A DNA stretch of 64,000 bases from Pseudomonadota bacterium (GTDB lineage Bacteria > Pseudomonadota > Gammaproteobacteria > Steroidobacterales > Steroidobacteraceae): NCBI GenBank assembly GCA_021843755.1, contig JAKBWB010000005.1:140604-204603 (forward strand), read 5' to 3'. Under the pieces are notes generated by a model. That model was not told the origin of the DNA and made no database searches. It was given only the letters and a program-made list of their open reading frames with translations. Below are positions 1 to 12,401 of the stretch, piece after piece. Each line of letters starts with the position of its first letter. Position 1 is the first letter of the stretch. The position numbers and the translations under genes are program-made.

Positions 1-2
1 GC

Positions 3-899
3 GCGGATGGGCGCCTGTGGGCGATCAATCCCGAGGCCGGATACTTCGGGGTGGTGCCCGGAACCAACCGCCAGACCAATCGCAACGCCTATGAGATGAT
101 CCGGCGCGAGACACTGTTCACGAACGTCGCGCTCACCGCCGACAACCAACCCTGGTGGGAAGGCCTGACGGACGGCACGCCCCGCATCGATTGGCAGGGA
201 CGTCCGTACGATCCGGCGCGCGGCCCTGCGGCACATCCGAACTCGCGCTTCACGGTCGCGGCGCGGCGCAATCCGGCCTGCTCGCCCCGCGTGAACGATC
301 CGCGCGGCGTGCCCATCTCGGCCATCGTCTTCGGGGGCCGGCGCCGCGAGCTCGCGCCGCTCGTTTACGAGGCGCGAGACTGGCGGCACGGCGTTCTGGT
401 CGGGGCGTCGATGGCCTCGGAGACCACTGCGGCGGCGGTCGGCCAAGTCGGGGTGGTACGGCGCGATCCGATGGCCATGCAGCCGTTCTGCGGCTACAAC
501 TTCGCCGACTATTGGCGGCACTGGCTCGAGGTCGGCGCACGGCTGAGCCGGCCGCCGCGCATCTTCCACGTCAATTGGTTCCGGCGGAACTCGCAGGGAC
601 GGTTCCTGTGGCCGGGCTTCGGGGAGAACCTGCGGGTGCTCGCCTGGATGATCGAGCGCTGCGCCGGACGGGCCGCAGCCCATGACGCCGGGATCGGCCT
701 GCTCCCGCGGCCCGAGGAAATCGACACCCGGGGCATGAGCCTGGAGCCCGAAACGCTGCGCGCACTGCTGGCGGTGGATCGGCAGCTCTGGCGGCGCGAG
801 CTCGCCGAGACGCGCACGTACCTCGAGCAGTACGGCGAGCGACTGCCGGACCAGATGCGCACGGAGCTGGACAAGAGCGCCGCGGCGCTCGCCGTCTAA
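3..899 (+). CDS. pckG: Phosphoenolpyruvate carboxykinase (GTP), C-terminal part, cut by window start
   Basis: Cytosolic enzyme converting oxaloacetate and GTP to phosphoenolpyruvate, GDP and CO2 in gluconeogenesis. The frame is open from base 3, so the N-terminal half lies outside the window; the apparent GTG start near base 51 is internal. What remains is the family's C-terminal half: a PGTNRQTN stretch, the TIFTN-like segment FTNVALT, the nucleotide-binding FGGRR loop, the GVLVGASM and RRDPMAMQPFCGYN segments, and the closing WPGFGEN...VLAWM region. The stop TAA at 897-899 overlaps by 4 bp the end of the convergent cyclase gene. High confidence from many family-specific blocks. Confidence 0.95.
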   Translation, partial: ADGRLWAINPEAGYFGVVPGTNRQTNRNAYEMIRRETLFTNVALTADNQPWWEGLTDGTPRIDWQGRPYDPARGPAAHPNSRFTVAARRNPACSPRVNDPRGVPISAIVFGGRRRELAPLVYEARDWRHGVLVGASMASETTAAAVGQVGVVRRDPMAMQPFCGYNFADYWRHWLEVGARLSRPPRIFHVNWFRRNSQGRFLWPGFGENLRVLAWMIERCAGRAAAHDAGIGLLPRPEEIDTRGMSLEPETLRALLAVDRQLWRRELAETRTYLEQYGERLPDQMRTELDKSAAALAV

Positions 900-1819
900 T
901 CGCGCTCGCAGACGAAGCGGATGGTCTGGGCGGACTCCGCCTCGGGCATGCGCCCGAGGCTGATCAGCCCGCCGCCCTTGAGCTGCAGAGAATCGCGGCG
1001 CACGAACGCCTCCTCGCCCCCGCCCCCGCCCTCGCGCACGAACGTGCCGTTCGTACTGTGATCGACGAGCGTGAACTTGTGGCGCGCGTACTCGATGCGC
1101 GCGTGCAGCCGCGAGACCAGATTGCCCTTGACGACCAGATCGTTCTCATCGGCCCGGCCGATGGTGAGAATGGGGCGCTGCTCGTCGACCAGCAGCTCGC
1201 GGTCGAGCCACCACAGCCGCAGCCGCGTGAAGGAGGAGCGGTCCACGTCCTGTCCCACCATGCGCACCATGCTGGTCACGTCGTCGACCTGCCAGAGCAC
1301 CTCGTAGAGGGGAACCTCGGTGCGCTGGCCCTTGATCGGAGCGTTGTCGATCAACCGGCAGGCCGAGCGCCATTGGGCCGTGAGCTGGCCGACGGTGGCC
1401 TCGGTGATGATGATCTGTCCGGCTTTGGCCTGACTGGTCATGCGGTTGGCCGTATGCACGGTGGAGCCGAATATGTCGTGACTCTCGGCCACCACCGGGC
1501 CGTAGTGGCAGCCGATGCGGATCGAGACCGGCTGGCCCTCGACGCGCAGCTGAGTGTGCGCCGAGATCTGCTTCTGCATCTGGGCGGCGGCATTCAGCGC
1601 CGCCTCGGCGCTCGGGAAGGTGGCCATGACCTCATCCCCCATGGTCTTGATGACCGTCCCGCCGCAATGTTCCGTGGCGCCGCGCATCACGTCGATGCAC
1701 AGCGCAACCATGTCGCGTGCCCGCTGATCGCCCATGCGCTCGTAGAGCCGGGTCGAGCCGACCACGTCCGCGAACAATACGGCCAGTTCGACGTCCTCAC
1801 CCATCGATTGGGCAGCCAC
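896..1819 (-). CDS. Class III nucleotide cyclase fused to an FHA domain
   Basis: 307-residue soluble protein. Residues about 10-170 are a class III adenylate/guanylate cyclase catalytic domain: the first metal-binding Asp lies in FADVVGSTRL and the second in KTMGDEVMATF. Residues about 200-300 are an FHA phosphothreonine-binding domain with the typical GR, SRLHA and STNGTFV motifs. Cyclic-nucleotide synthesis coupled to reading Ser/Thr phosphorylation is the likely role; ATP versus GTP specificity cannot be read by eye. I chose the GTG at 1819 because GGGAGG sits just upstream, while the ATG at 1804 has no ribosome site. There is no membrane segment. It stands alone between pckG and dusA. Confidence 0.85.
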   Translation of the reverse strand: MAAQSMGEDVELAVLFADVVGSTRLYERMGDQRARDMVALCIDVMRGATEHCGGTVIKTMGDEVMATFPSAEAALNAAAQMQKQISAHTQLRVEGQPVSIRIGCHYGPVVAESHDIFGSTVHTANRMTSQAKAGQIIITEATVGQLTAQWRSACRLIDNAPIKGQRTEVPLYEVLWQVDDVTSMVRMVGQDVDRSSFTRLRLWWLDRELLVDEQRPILTIGRADENDLVVKGNLVSRLHARIEYARHKFTLVDHSTNGTFVREGGGGGEEAFVRRDSLQLKGGGLISLGRMPEAESAQTIRFVCERD

Positions 1820-1918
1820 CCGTCCTCCCAGGCTGTTGGATTCGGCGATTTAACATAGCCCCGCCGTTGGATTATACGCGAGCCGCCCACGCCCGCCATC
1901 GTGCCCGCTCCCAATGCC

Positions 1919-2947
1919 TCACGAGGGCCCGCGCGCACTGCCGCCGGCCTCGCGAGCCGATGCGCCGGCCCGGCGAATCAGCCGCGCGTCCGCCCCCTGC
2001 GCGCGCGCGCCCTCGCTCAACAGGCGCCGGTACGCCCGGGCACCGGGCTCTCCGGCATAGAGCCCGAGCATATGACGGGTGATCGCCGCGAGCGAATGGC
2101 CCGCGGCGAGCTCTCGCTCGGCATAGCCGGCCATGCGTGTCAGCAGCGCCTCCCGCGACGGCATGACGGTCTGCGGTGCCAGTGCCTGGGCCAGTTCCGC
2201 CAGGAACAGCGGCCGATGATAGGCCTCGCGTCCGAGCATCACCCCCTCGCACCAGGAGAGCGCATCGAGCGCGCCGTGCACGGTGCGCACACCGCCGTTG
2301 AGCACGATCGAAGTATCCGGCATCGCCGCCTTCAAACGGCGCACCACGTCGTAGCGCAGTGGAGGCACCTCCCGATTCTCCTTCGGCGAGAGGCCCCCCA
2401 GCACCGCCATACGCGCATGCACGATGGCCGCCTGGCTGCCGGCCTGCCGGGTGAGCGCCACGAATTCGCGCAGCGCCGCGAAATCGTCCTCCTCGAACCC
2501 CGCACCGGCCAGCCCAGGCCGCGCCCCGCTCACGACCCCGATGCGCATCTTGACCGTGACGGGAATGCGCACCGCGGCCACCATGGCCGCGACGCACTCG
2601 GCCACCCGGTGCGGCTCGCGCATCAGGCACGCACCGAAGGCGCCGCTCGCCACCCGGTCACTCGGGCAGCCGCAGTTGAGATTGATCTCGTCGTAGCCGA
2701 AGTCCGCGCCGATGCGGGCCGCCGCGGCGAGCTCGCCCGGATCGCTGCCACCGAGCTGCAGCGCCACCGGATGCTCCTCGGGATCGAATGCCAGCAGCCG
2801 CGCCGCATCCCCGCGGGTGATCGCCGCCGCGGTGATCATCTCCGTGTACAACAACGTCGCCGGCGAGAAGCCGCGCAGGAAGTAACGGCAGTGCCGGTCC
2901 GTCCAATCCATCATCGGTGCGACGGATAGTTTTCTATTCAATACCAA
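1919..2947 (-). CDS. dusA: tRNA-dihydrouridine(20/20a) synthase DusA
   Basis: FMN- and NADPH-dependent enzyme that reduces uridine 20/20a in the tRNA D-loop. The DusA signature is clear: APMMDWTDRHCR at the N-terminus, LQLGGSDP, then INLNCGCPSDRV with the catalytic Cys, the loop GACLM, and VKMRIG. About 340 residues is the family's usual size. There is no ATG upstream of the conserved APMMDW block, so the start must be a TTG (2947, or 2941); neither has a strong ribosome site. The C-terminal 40 residues are low-complexity Ala/Arg/Gly-rich. Confidence 0.93.
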   Translation of the reverse strand: MVLNRKLSVAPMMDWTDRHCRYFLRGFSPATLLYTEMITAAAITRGDAARLLAFDPEEHPVALQLGGSDPGELAAAARIGADFGYDEINLNCGCPSDRVASGAFGACLMREPHRVAECVAAMVAAVRIPVTVKMRIGVVSGARPGLAGAGFEEDDFAALREFVALTRQAGSQAAIVHARMAVLGGLSPKENREVPPLRYDVVRRLKAAMPDTSIVLNGGVRTVHGALDALSWCEGVMLGREAYHRPLFLAELAQALAPQTVMPSREALLTRMAGYAERELAAGHSLAAITRHMLGLYAGEPGARAYRRLLSEGARAQGADARLIRRAGASAREAGGSARGPS

Positions 2948-3408
2948 TTACTTACCACGTATTCAGAAAGTACTTTATCGCACGGTTCCGCAGCCTTCAT
3001 GGAACTTTAGCAGAGCGGTCCTGACGGTTCCGCTCGGCGGGATCGGCATCGAGCCGGGTGGGCACGTGAAAAACTGCGCGGCGGCTGTCCCGTGAAACCC
3101 CAGACGCGTACGCCCTCCGCAGCGGCAAAGAGCCGTGCCCTGGTCGCGGCCCGTGCGGGATCTCGGGCCCTGTCCCCCGCCGCACGTGACCCCAACTCCG
3201 TTCAGGCCCATCCGATTCGATGGCTCACAGGCCGGCACGCGCCCCAGAGCATCGCGGGTGACCTCGAGTTCGGTGCGTCCGTGTCGCGGTACATCTCGTG
3301 CGGGGATTCTCTTGCGCGTTGGCCGCAGCGGCGTATCCTGACCTTGGGGCGAAGTGTCCGGTCAGCCGCCTCGATGGCGCTTGCGCTGCCCAACGCGGGA
3401 GTCCACGG
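2948..3408. other. Intergenic region with one promoter-like element
   Basis: No credible gene was found in this 460-base stretch between the divergently transcribed dusA and lipoprotein genes. On the + strand TTGCGC (3312-3317) and TATCCT (3334-3339), 16 bases apart, make a plausible sigma-70 type promoter about 70 bases before the lipoprotein start. Confidence 0.3.
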
Positions 3409-3792
3409 ATGAGGTCAAGTCGGAAAGTTGCCGGGTGCGTGTCGGGTATTCTGGTGATGGCGTACCTGTCCGGGTGCGCGAGCGTGCCGCGCAGCGTCTC
3501 CCCGCAAACGACTCAGATCGCCTCCGCCCCTACGGGGCCGCCCATTCCGGCACACCTGAACAAGAAGAAGAACGGCAGTAATGTTGTCGTCGCCGGCCTC
3601 GTTCCGGCACTGCGCAAGACCGGCGATGTCCTGCTCGACATCGTCGAGGCCGTACTCCCGGAGCCTGTGACCAACTCGTACAATGGCAAAGGGTTCCGCG
3701 GCTGGCGCAGCTGGGAGCGCAGCATCGGATGGACCGGTTGTACCGGGGATGTACCCGGCAGCTCCGGCGTGCAGTGGTGTTCGAATCCGTGA
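3409..3792 (+). CDS. Small lipoprotein of unknown function
   Basis: 127-residue product. The N-terminus MRSSRK is followed by a hydrophobic stretch and a lipobox LSGC with the acylated Cys at residue 23, so it should be an outer- or inner-membrane-anchored lipoprotein. The mature part is Pro/Thr-rich, then carries a short conserved-looking segment (VVVAGLVPALRKTGDVLLDIVEAV) and a Trp/Gly-rich tail with two further Cys. I recognise no enzyme domain. It precedes the secreted GH9 enzyme by 136 bases on the same strand and may be co-regulated with it. An upstream in-frame extension is possible but would bury the signal peptide. Confidence 0.7.
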   Translation: MRSSRKVAGCVSGILVMAYLSGCASVPRSVSPQTTQIASAPTGPPIPAHLNKKKNGSNVVVAGLVPALRKTGDVLLDIVEAVLPEPVTNSYNGKGFRGWRSWERSIGWTGCTGDVPGSSGVQWCSNP

Positions 3793-3928
3793 CGGCCTGA
3801 CGGGCCGCATGCCGGGAACCGCGCCCGCCCGCCGGCTCTGTCCGGCTTGCAGGTGGTACCGGTATCAGGTTATCGTCGGCTCGGTGCGCAGGCGCACATT
3901 GGCAACGAGAACGACCCGGGGGCGCGTC

Positions 3929-6526
3929 ATGAAGTCCATTCGTCAGCCTGCTGTTGCGATCGCCCTGATGAGTCTCATGCTGGCGGGCCAAGCCGCCCTC
4001 GCCGCCGGCCTGCGCCTGAAGGTCACCGGTACCGGCTATCTGCGCGGGCGCGGCGTGAGCGTCATGCTCTACAACAATACCTACAGCCCCGTATTCTTCG
4101 ATCAGAAGGATGCGGGCATGCAGATCATTCTGCATGGCCACCGCATCGCCACCAATGGCAGCGTGCGGCTGCTGCCGACGCCGCAACAGTGGGATCGGAT
4201 TCCACAGCTCCACGGCCGCAAGGTGGAGCGGGCGCGCGGACGGCTCACCGCAAGACTTTCCTACCCGGCCTTTCATTTCAAATACCAGGTGGTCGTCAAG
4301 GCCGAGCCGGGCGGCGTGCGGGTGAGCGTGAACCTCGATGAGCCGCTGCCGCCGCTGCTGCGCGGCCGGGCGGGCTTCAATCTGGAGTTTCTACCGTCCG
4401 TATACATGGATCGCACCTACGTGGTGGATCACAAGGTGTTCGGCATCCTGCCGCGCTACCCCGAGGACCGGATGGTCAGTGTGCCGCCGCGGCCCGGCAA
4501 CCCCAAAGAACCGTGGTACGTGGCGCAGTGGCACCGCGAGCGGGGCTACATGCAGCCGCTGCCGCTGGCCACCGGTCACACGATCACCCTCGCGGCGGCC
4601 GACCCCCTCTACCGCATCACCGTCACCTCGCAGACGGGCCGGCTGCGCCTCTACGACGGGCGCGACCTGGCGCAGAACGGCTGGTTCGTTCTGCGCACCC
4701 TGATCCCCGCGGGCAAGACGCACGATGCCGTGGTCTGGAACATCCGGCCCCACTACATCGCGCACTGGATCCAGCCGCCGATGATCGCGCACAGCCAGGC
4801 CGGCTACAGCGCGGACTTCCCCAAAGTCGCCGTCATCGAGCTCGACCCGAGGTTTGCCGCGCCGAAGACCGCCGAGCTGCTGCGTCTTTCGGCCGATGGA
4901 TCCTTCCGCCGTGTATTCACCGCGCCGGTCTCCGCGCCCATGCACTGGCTGCGCTATGACTATGTGAAATTCAATTTCTCGCCCGTGAAAAAGCCGGGGC
5001 TTTACCAGATCGAATACGCCGGTCATCGGTCCGATACGTTCCCCATCGCGGCGAACGTCTACAGCCACACGTGGCAGACCACGCTCGACGGATTCCTCGC
5101 CGTGCAGATGGACCACGTGTCGGTACGCGACGCCTATCATGTCTGGCACGGTGTCTCGGACCTGAACGATGCGCTGCAGGCACCGCCGAATCTGACTCAC
5201 TTCGACGGCTACTTCATGGGTCCGAACACCGAGTCCCCCTACCAGCCCGGCGAGCACATCCCGGGACTGAACGTCGGGGGCTGGTACGACGCGGGCGATT
5301 TCGACAACGATGCGTTCGGCCAGTATGGAACCATCGAGAATCTCGCCCTGACCTACAACACCTTCCATCCCCAATGGGACGAGCTGTCGGTCAACGAGAA
5401 GACCCGGACGGTCGTGATGCACGAGCCTGACGGTGTTCCCGACCTGGTCGAGCAAGTCGAGCACGGCGTCCTGCAAACCCTCGCGCAGATCCATGCGTTC
5501 GGACACCCCATCATGGGCATCCAGTGGCCGTACCTCGAGGGCTACACCTCCACCGGCGATGCGGCGTCCTTGAACGACGGGCTGATCTACAACCCGAAAT
5601 ACGGTCCGGGTCCGGTCAAGGGGATCCACTCCGGGTGGCCGGACGACCCTTGGGCATGGACCCAGTACCGACCCAGCATGGAATACGCGGCGGCGGCCTC
5701 CCTTGCGGCCGCCTCCATCACCTTGCGGGGCTGGAACGAGCCGCTGTCCCGGAAGTGTCTCGCCACCGCGATCGAGCTCTGGCACCGCATGCGGACCACT
5801 CCCCCGCCCCCACAGCATTGGCCGCCCTTCACGGAAGGCTCGGGAGGCTACCGCGAGCACGCCATGGGACCGCCGAAGTGGACCGCGGCGCTGCAGCTGC
5901 TCATCGCCACCCACGGCGCGCAGCCGTACAAGCGGCAGGTCGAGAAGATGTTCCCGGGGATGCTGCGGCACATGGGGTTCGGGGGCTGGGAGGCGGTGCA
6001 GGCGCTGCCGTACCTCGGGGCGCGCTACCGCACGCGCCTGAAAGCCGCGGTCGCCGCCTACATTGCGCGCTTGCATCGCCAGCTCACCGCCACCCCGTTC
6101 GGGGTGCCGCCCTCACTCGGCAGCTGGGGCAACTCGGCGCAGGTGGCCGAATTCGGCGTCGAGATGTACTTCCTCCACGAGGCGTTCCCCGGCCTCGTCG
6201 GGCCGAACGCCACGCTGCGGGCGGCCAACTACCTGCTCGGCACGCACCCGGTGTCCAGCGTGTCGTACATCTCGGGGATCGGCCGAATCTCCAAGCTGGT
6301 CGCCTACGGCGGAAACAATCGATCGGATTATTCCTTCATACCCGGGGGAATGATCCCCGGCTACGTGATCATCAAGCCCGATTTCCCGGAGTGCATCACC
6401 GGCTTCGGATTCCTCTGGTACGAGGATGAATACACCGTCGATGCGGCGGCGACCTGGATCCTGGAAGCCAACGCGGCGAACGCCCTGGTCGAGCAGGCCG
6501 CGCAGGCACGGGCACCAAAATCCTGA
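3929..6526 (+). CDS. Secreted glycoside hydrolase family 9 (endoglucanase-like)
   Basis: 865 residues. A clear Sec signal peptide (MKSIRQ..., cleavage near ALA-AGL) sends it to the periplasm or outside. The N-terminal third is beta-rich. A cellulase Ig-like (CelD_N type) domain follows at roughly residues 280-370, as in many GH9 enzymes. The (alpha/alpha)6 GH9 domain follows with GGWYDAGDFDND near residue 450, carrying the Asp pair that activates water. The C-terminal WYEDEYTVD segment is where the family's acid Glu usually sits. It probably inverts beta-1,4-glucan or a related polysaccharide. The ATG at 3929 was chosen for the signal peptide; the frame is open further upstream, but that part overlaps the lipoprotein gene. 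Confidence 0.88.
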   Translation: MKSIRQPAVAIALMSLMLAGQAALAAGLRLKVTGTGYLRGRGVSVMLYNNTYSPVFFDQKDAGMQIILHGHRIATNGSVRLLPTPQQWDRIPQLHGRKVERARGRLTARLSYPAFHFKYQVVVKAEPGGVRVSVNLDEPLPPLLRGRAGFNLEFLPSVYMDRTYVVDHKVFGILPRYPEDRMVSVPPRPGNPKEPWYVAQWHRERGYMQPLPLATGHTITLAAADPLYRITVTSQTGRLRLYDGRDLAQNGWFVLRTLIPAGKTHDAVVWNIRPHYIAHWIQPPMIAHSQAGYSADFPKVAVIELDPRFAAPKTAELLRLSADGSFRRVFTAPVSAPMHWLRYDYVKFNFSPVKKPGLYQIEYAGHRSDTFPIAANVYSHTWQTTLDGFLAVQMDHVSVRDAYHVWHGVSDLNDALQAPPNLTHFDGYFMGPNTESPYQPGEHIPGLNVGGWYDAGDFDNDAFGQYGTIENLALTYNTFHPQWDELSVNEKTRTVVMHEPDGVPDLVEQVEHGVLQTLAQIHAFGHPIMGIQWPYLEGYTSTGDAASLNDGLIYNPKYGPGPVKGIHSGWPDDPWAWTQYRPSMEYAAAASLAAASITLRGWNEPLSRKCLATAIELWHRMRTTPPPPQHWPPFTEGSGGYREHAMGPPKWTAALQLLIATHGAQPYKRQVEKMFPGMLRHMGFGGWEAVQALPYLGARYRTRLKAAVAAYIARLHRQLTATPFGVPPSLGSWGNSAQVAEFGVEMYFLHEAFPGLVGPNATLRAANYLLGTHPVSSVSYISGIGRISKLVAYGGNNRSDYSFIPGGMIPGYVIIKPDFPECITGFGFLWYEDEYTVDAAATWILEANAANALVEQAAQARAPKS

Positions 6527-6574
6527 GCGCCGCCCGCCCGGTCTGCACGCACCAGCGCCCCCCGGGACTCGTCA

Positions 6575-6595
6575 AGGAACCCCGTCACGGTTCCT
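6575..6595 (+). terminator. Hairpin after the GH9 gene
   Basis: AGGAACC (6575-6581) and GGTTCCT (6589-6595) form a 7-bp perfect stem with a 7-base loop, 49 bases after the GH9 stop. There is no T-run, so it may only protect the 3' end. Further on, TATACT near 6621 resembles a -10 element; I see no gene between here and 6828. Confidence 0.3.
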
Positions 6596-6827
6596 GATGT
6601 CCCCGCCGGGGCGGCACGCTATACTTGCATAAATTCAAAGCCATCAGGCCGACCCAGGCGCGGATGGGCCCCGGCGGGCCTTTCGCAACTCGAAAACCTG
6701 GCGCAGGGGAGTGAGCACTCGATCGCCGCGACGCGGGCAGTCGGCATTTTATTGATTTTTGGGCGTATCGCCCGTCGCGCCGGCGGGACGGGCCAGCGTC
6801 ACGTTCACCACCATGGGAGGCAATGAG

Positions 6828-8837
6828 ATGCTTGGCAGAAGGTCAATTGCGCGTTTAGCGCTCGTGTCGCTGTGCGCCATCGCGGCCGGGCTCGCGAGGC
6901 CCGCCGCGGCCCGGGCACAAGAGGCGCACCCGTTCGGCTCGCACACGCACGATGCCGGCCCGACGGCCGCATCCACCCCGATCACCACCTCGATCGTCCT
7001 TCACGTCACCAACCTGCGCAATCTCGAGGAGTACGTCCGCTCCACCGTCACTCCGGGAAACCCCAACTTCCATCGGTTCCTGTCCGTGCAGCAGTTCCGC
7101 GACCGTTTCGCCCCGTCGAACCGGCGGATCGACCACCTGGTGCGCTACCTCGAGTCCTTCGGCATCACGGTGAACAAAGTCTACCGGGATCACCTCGACA
7201 TGACGGTCACCGGCACCACGGCCGCGATCAATGCCGCCTTCGGCACCCAGGAGCACGACTACGACCGCGGCAATGAGCGCTTCCACCGGCCCGCCATTCA
7301 GCCGGCGCTGCCGGGTACGCTCGGACAGCTGGTCCTCGCAATGCCCGGCCTGAACAACCAGCCGGGCAGCTTCCGTCCGATGATCGTGCGCCTCGGCCAT
7401 GGCCCGTACGCGCAGATCACCCCACCGCCGGTGCAGTGGCCGAAGAACGGCACCGCCACGGGCATCCCGCAGGACTACACCGTGGGCGACGTCGCCGACT
7501 TCTACGACGTCAACCCGCTGTATCACGAGGGCATCACCGGCACGGGCCAGACGGTGGGCATCATGACGCTCGCCAACTTCAACAAGACGGATGCGTATTC
7601 CTACTGGCGCGACATCGGACTGCCGGTGGCCTCGCACCGCATCACCAAGGTGATGGTCGACGGCGGCACAGCGGTCGCCGCGGGCGTGGGCGACGATGAG
7701 ACGTCGCTCGACGTCGAACAGTCCGGCGGACTCGCCCCCGAGGCGCTCATCCGCGTGTACATCGCACCGAACACCAACCAGGGATTCCTCGATCTGTTCT
7801 ACAGCGCGGTGTCGGACAACATCGCCGACACGGTGTCGATCAGCTGGGGCGAGCCCGAGGAGCTGTACTTCGCCGCCCTCAACGGCGGCGTGAGCTACAC
7901 CGGCCAGTTGCAGGCCATACATCAGGCGTTGCTCGAGGGCGCCGCCCAAGGTCAGTCGTTCTTCGCCGCCGCGGGCGATGCGGGCGCCTACGACATCAAC
8001 GACAGCCAGCTCGCGGCTCCGCCGCAGTACAGCACGCAGCTGACGGTGGATGCGCCGGCCGATGACCCGGCCATCACGGCCGCCGGCGGCACCACCATCG
8101 CCGCGACGGTTCCGGGCATTCCCCAGTACAACTGCCCGGCCATCGTCGTGCCCACCCAGCGCATCTGGGGCTGGCACTACCTGCTCACGAACTGGGGCAG
8201 CTGCCTCGGTCTGACCCTGTACGGCAATAGCGGCGTGTTCCCGGTCGGCGGCGGCGGCGGTGTCAGCTCCTTCTGGCCCATGCCCGCCTACCAGGGCTCG
8301 ACCGAGGGAATCGAGCGGACCGAGCCGGATCAGAGTCTGTATTACTACCCGAACTACCCGAGCCGCGCCGGCGCGCAGCGTCTCATCACCCTGCCGGCCG
8401 ATTTCCGCGGGCGCAACCTGCCGGATCTGTCGTTGAATGCCGATCCGGAAACCGGCTATCTCATCGTGGACTGCACGGACTATCCGGCACCGGCCAATCC
8501 GAAGTGCGCGCAGACGGGCTTCGGCGGCACCAGCTTCGTGGCGCCGCAGCTGAACGGCATCACGGCACTGATCGATCAGGCCTCGGGCGGACGGGTGGGA
8601 TTACTCAATCCGACGCTGTACGCCCTGCAGAACGCGCTCGGCTATGGTCCCCGCTCTCCGTTCAACGCCGTCACGGCGGGCAACAACTGGTTCTACCACG
8701 GTACGTCCGGGTACAACGACGGCGCGGGCATCGGCACGATCGATGCCGCGCGTCTGGCGCTCAACTACCAGTTGCTGAGCGGAACGGACGCGAGCGGCGA
8801 TGTTGGCGGTGGCGGCTTGCAGCACGGCAACCGCTGA
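6828..8837 (+). CDS. S53 family peptidase (sedolisin/kumamolisin type), secreted
   Basis: 669 residues: signal peptide (cut near AAARA), a Pro-kumamolisin activation domain (about residues 35-180), then a subtilisin-fold S53 domain. The catalytic Glu and Asp are in DDETSLDVEQSGGLAPEA. The oxyanion-hole Asp region precedes SISWGEPE, and the nucleophile Ser is in FGGTSFVAPQLNG. The family's usual SGTS therefore reads GGTS here. The C-terminal GYNDGAGIGTIDAARL region matches the calcium-binding end. S53 enzymes are acid endopeptidases matured by losing the prodomain, so an acidic habitat is suggested. GGGAGG a few bases upstream fixes the ATG at 6828. Confidence 0.9.
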   Translation: MLGRRSIARLALVSLCAIAAGLARPAAARAQEAHPFGSHTHDAGPTAASTPITTSIVLHVTNLRNLEEYVRSTVTPGNPNFHRFLSVQQFRDRFAPSNRRIDHLVRYLESFGITVNKVYRDHLDMTVTGTTAAINAAFGTQEHDYDRGNERFHRPAIQPALPGTLGQLVLAMPGLNNQPGSFRPMIVRLGHGPYAQITPPPVQWPKNGTATGIPQDYTVGDVADFYDVNPLYHEGITGTGQTVGIMTLANFNKTDAYSYWRDIGLPVASHRITKVMVDGGTAVAAGVGDDETSLDVEQSGGLAPEALIRVYIAPNTNQGFLDLFYSAVSDNIADTVSISWGEPEELYFAALNGGVSYTGQLQAIHQALLEGAAQGQSFFAAAGDAGAYDINDSQLAAPPQYSTQLTVDAPADDPAITAAGGTTIAATVPGIPQYNCPAIVVPTQRIWGWHYLLTNWGSCLGLTLYGNSGVFPVGGGGGVSSFWPMPAYQGSTEGIERTEPDQSLYYYPNYPSRAGAQRLITLPADFRGRNLPDLSLNADPETGYLIVDCTDYPAPANPKCAQTGFGGTSFVAPQLNGITALIDQASGGRVGLLNPTLYALQNALGYGPRSPFNAVTAGNNWFYHGTSGYNDGAGIGTIDAARLALNYQLLSGTDASGDVGGGGLQHGNR

Positions 8838-8856
8838 TTCCCCGACACGGCAGTCA

Positions 8857-8883
8857 CGGCGCGCCGGTCACTCCGGCGCGCCG
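8857..8883. terminator. GC-rich inverted repeat between convergent genes
   Basis: CGGCGCGCCG occurs at 8857-8866 and again at 8874-8883. The unit is self-complementary, so the two form a 10-bp stem with a 7-base loop. It sits between the S53 stop and the end of the convergent DUF2007 gene, the place for a bidirectional terminator. No T-tract follows on either strand. Confidence 0.4.
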
Positions 8884-9134
8884 TCCTGATACGGCGTGCG
8901 GACCGCCAACTCCGCCAACTCCTCTTCCGAGGGCGGCGGCTCGGCCAGGATCTGGCTCGCCCGCGCGTGCCACCAGCGCGGCACACGCACCTCCACGCTC
9001 TGTTCGAAGTCCGGCAGCGGACCGCGCAGCTCCACCTGCACGGGAATGGACTCGGCCCGCAACCGTCCGGCGATCACCTGGCCGCTGATCCGGTCGCGGC
9101 ACACCTGCAGCACGACCCAGGGCGCTTCGCTCAT
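8868..9134 (-). CDS. DUF2007-type small putative signal-transducing protein
   Basis: About 88 residues, with a ferredoxin-like pattern (VLQVCRDRISGQVIAGRLRAESIPVQV, then RVPRWWHARASQIL) typical of the DUF2007 family, whose role is not known for certain. The start is the ATG at 9134; a GTG two codons earlier is possible. It begins about 15 bases after the S9 peptidase stop and is probably co-transcribed with it. Its last codons overlap the GC-rich inverted repeat. Confidence 0.7.
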   Translation of the reverse strand: MSEAPWVVLQVCRDRISGQVIAGRLRAESIPVQVELRGPLPDFEQSVEVRVPRWWHARASQILAEPPPSEEELAELAVRTPYQDGAPE

Positions 9135-9149
9135 GCCCACGGCCCGCGC

Positions 9150-12343
<3,194 letters not shown>

Positions 12344-12401
12344 GCCGCGGCGCACGGCATGCACCCCTGAATTCACCGCCTGACAGGAGGAGTCTGATTC
12401 G

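Noticed and set aside
6600..6827. Possible riboswitch before the S53 peptidase gene
   Set aside because: GC-rich and foldable, but I could not match a c-di-GMP, cobalamin or other known aptamer core.
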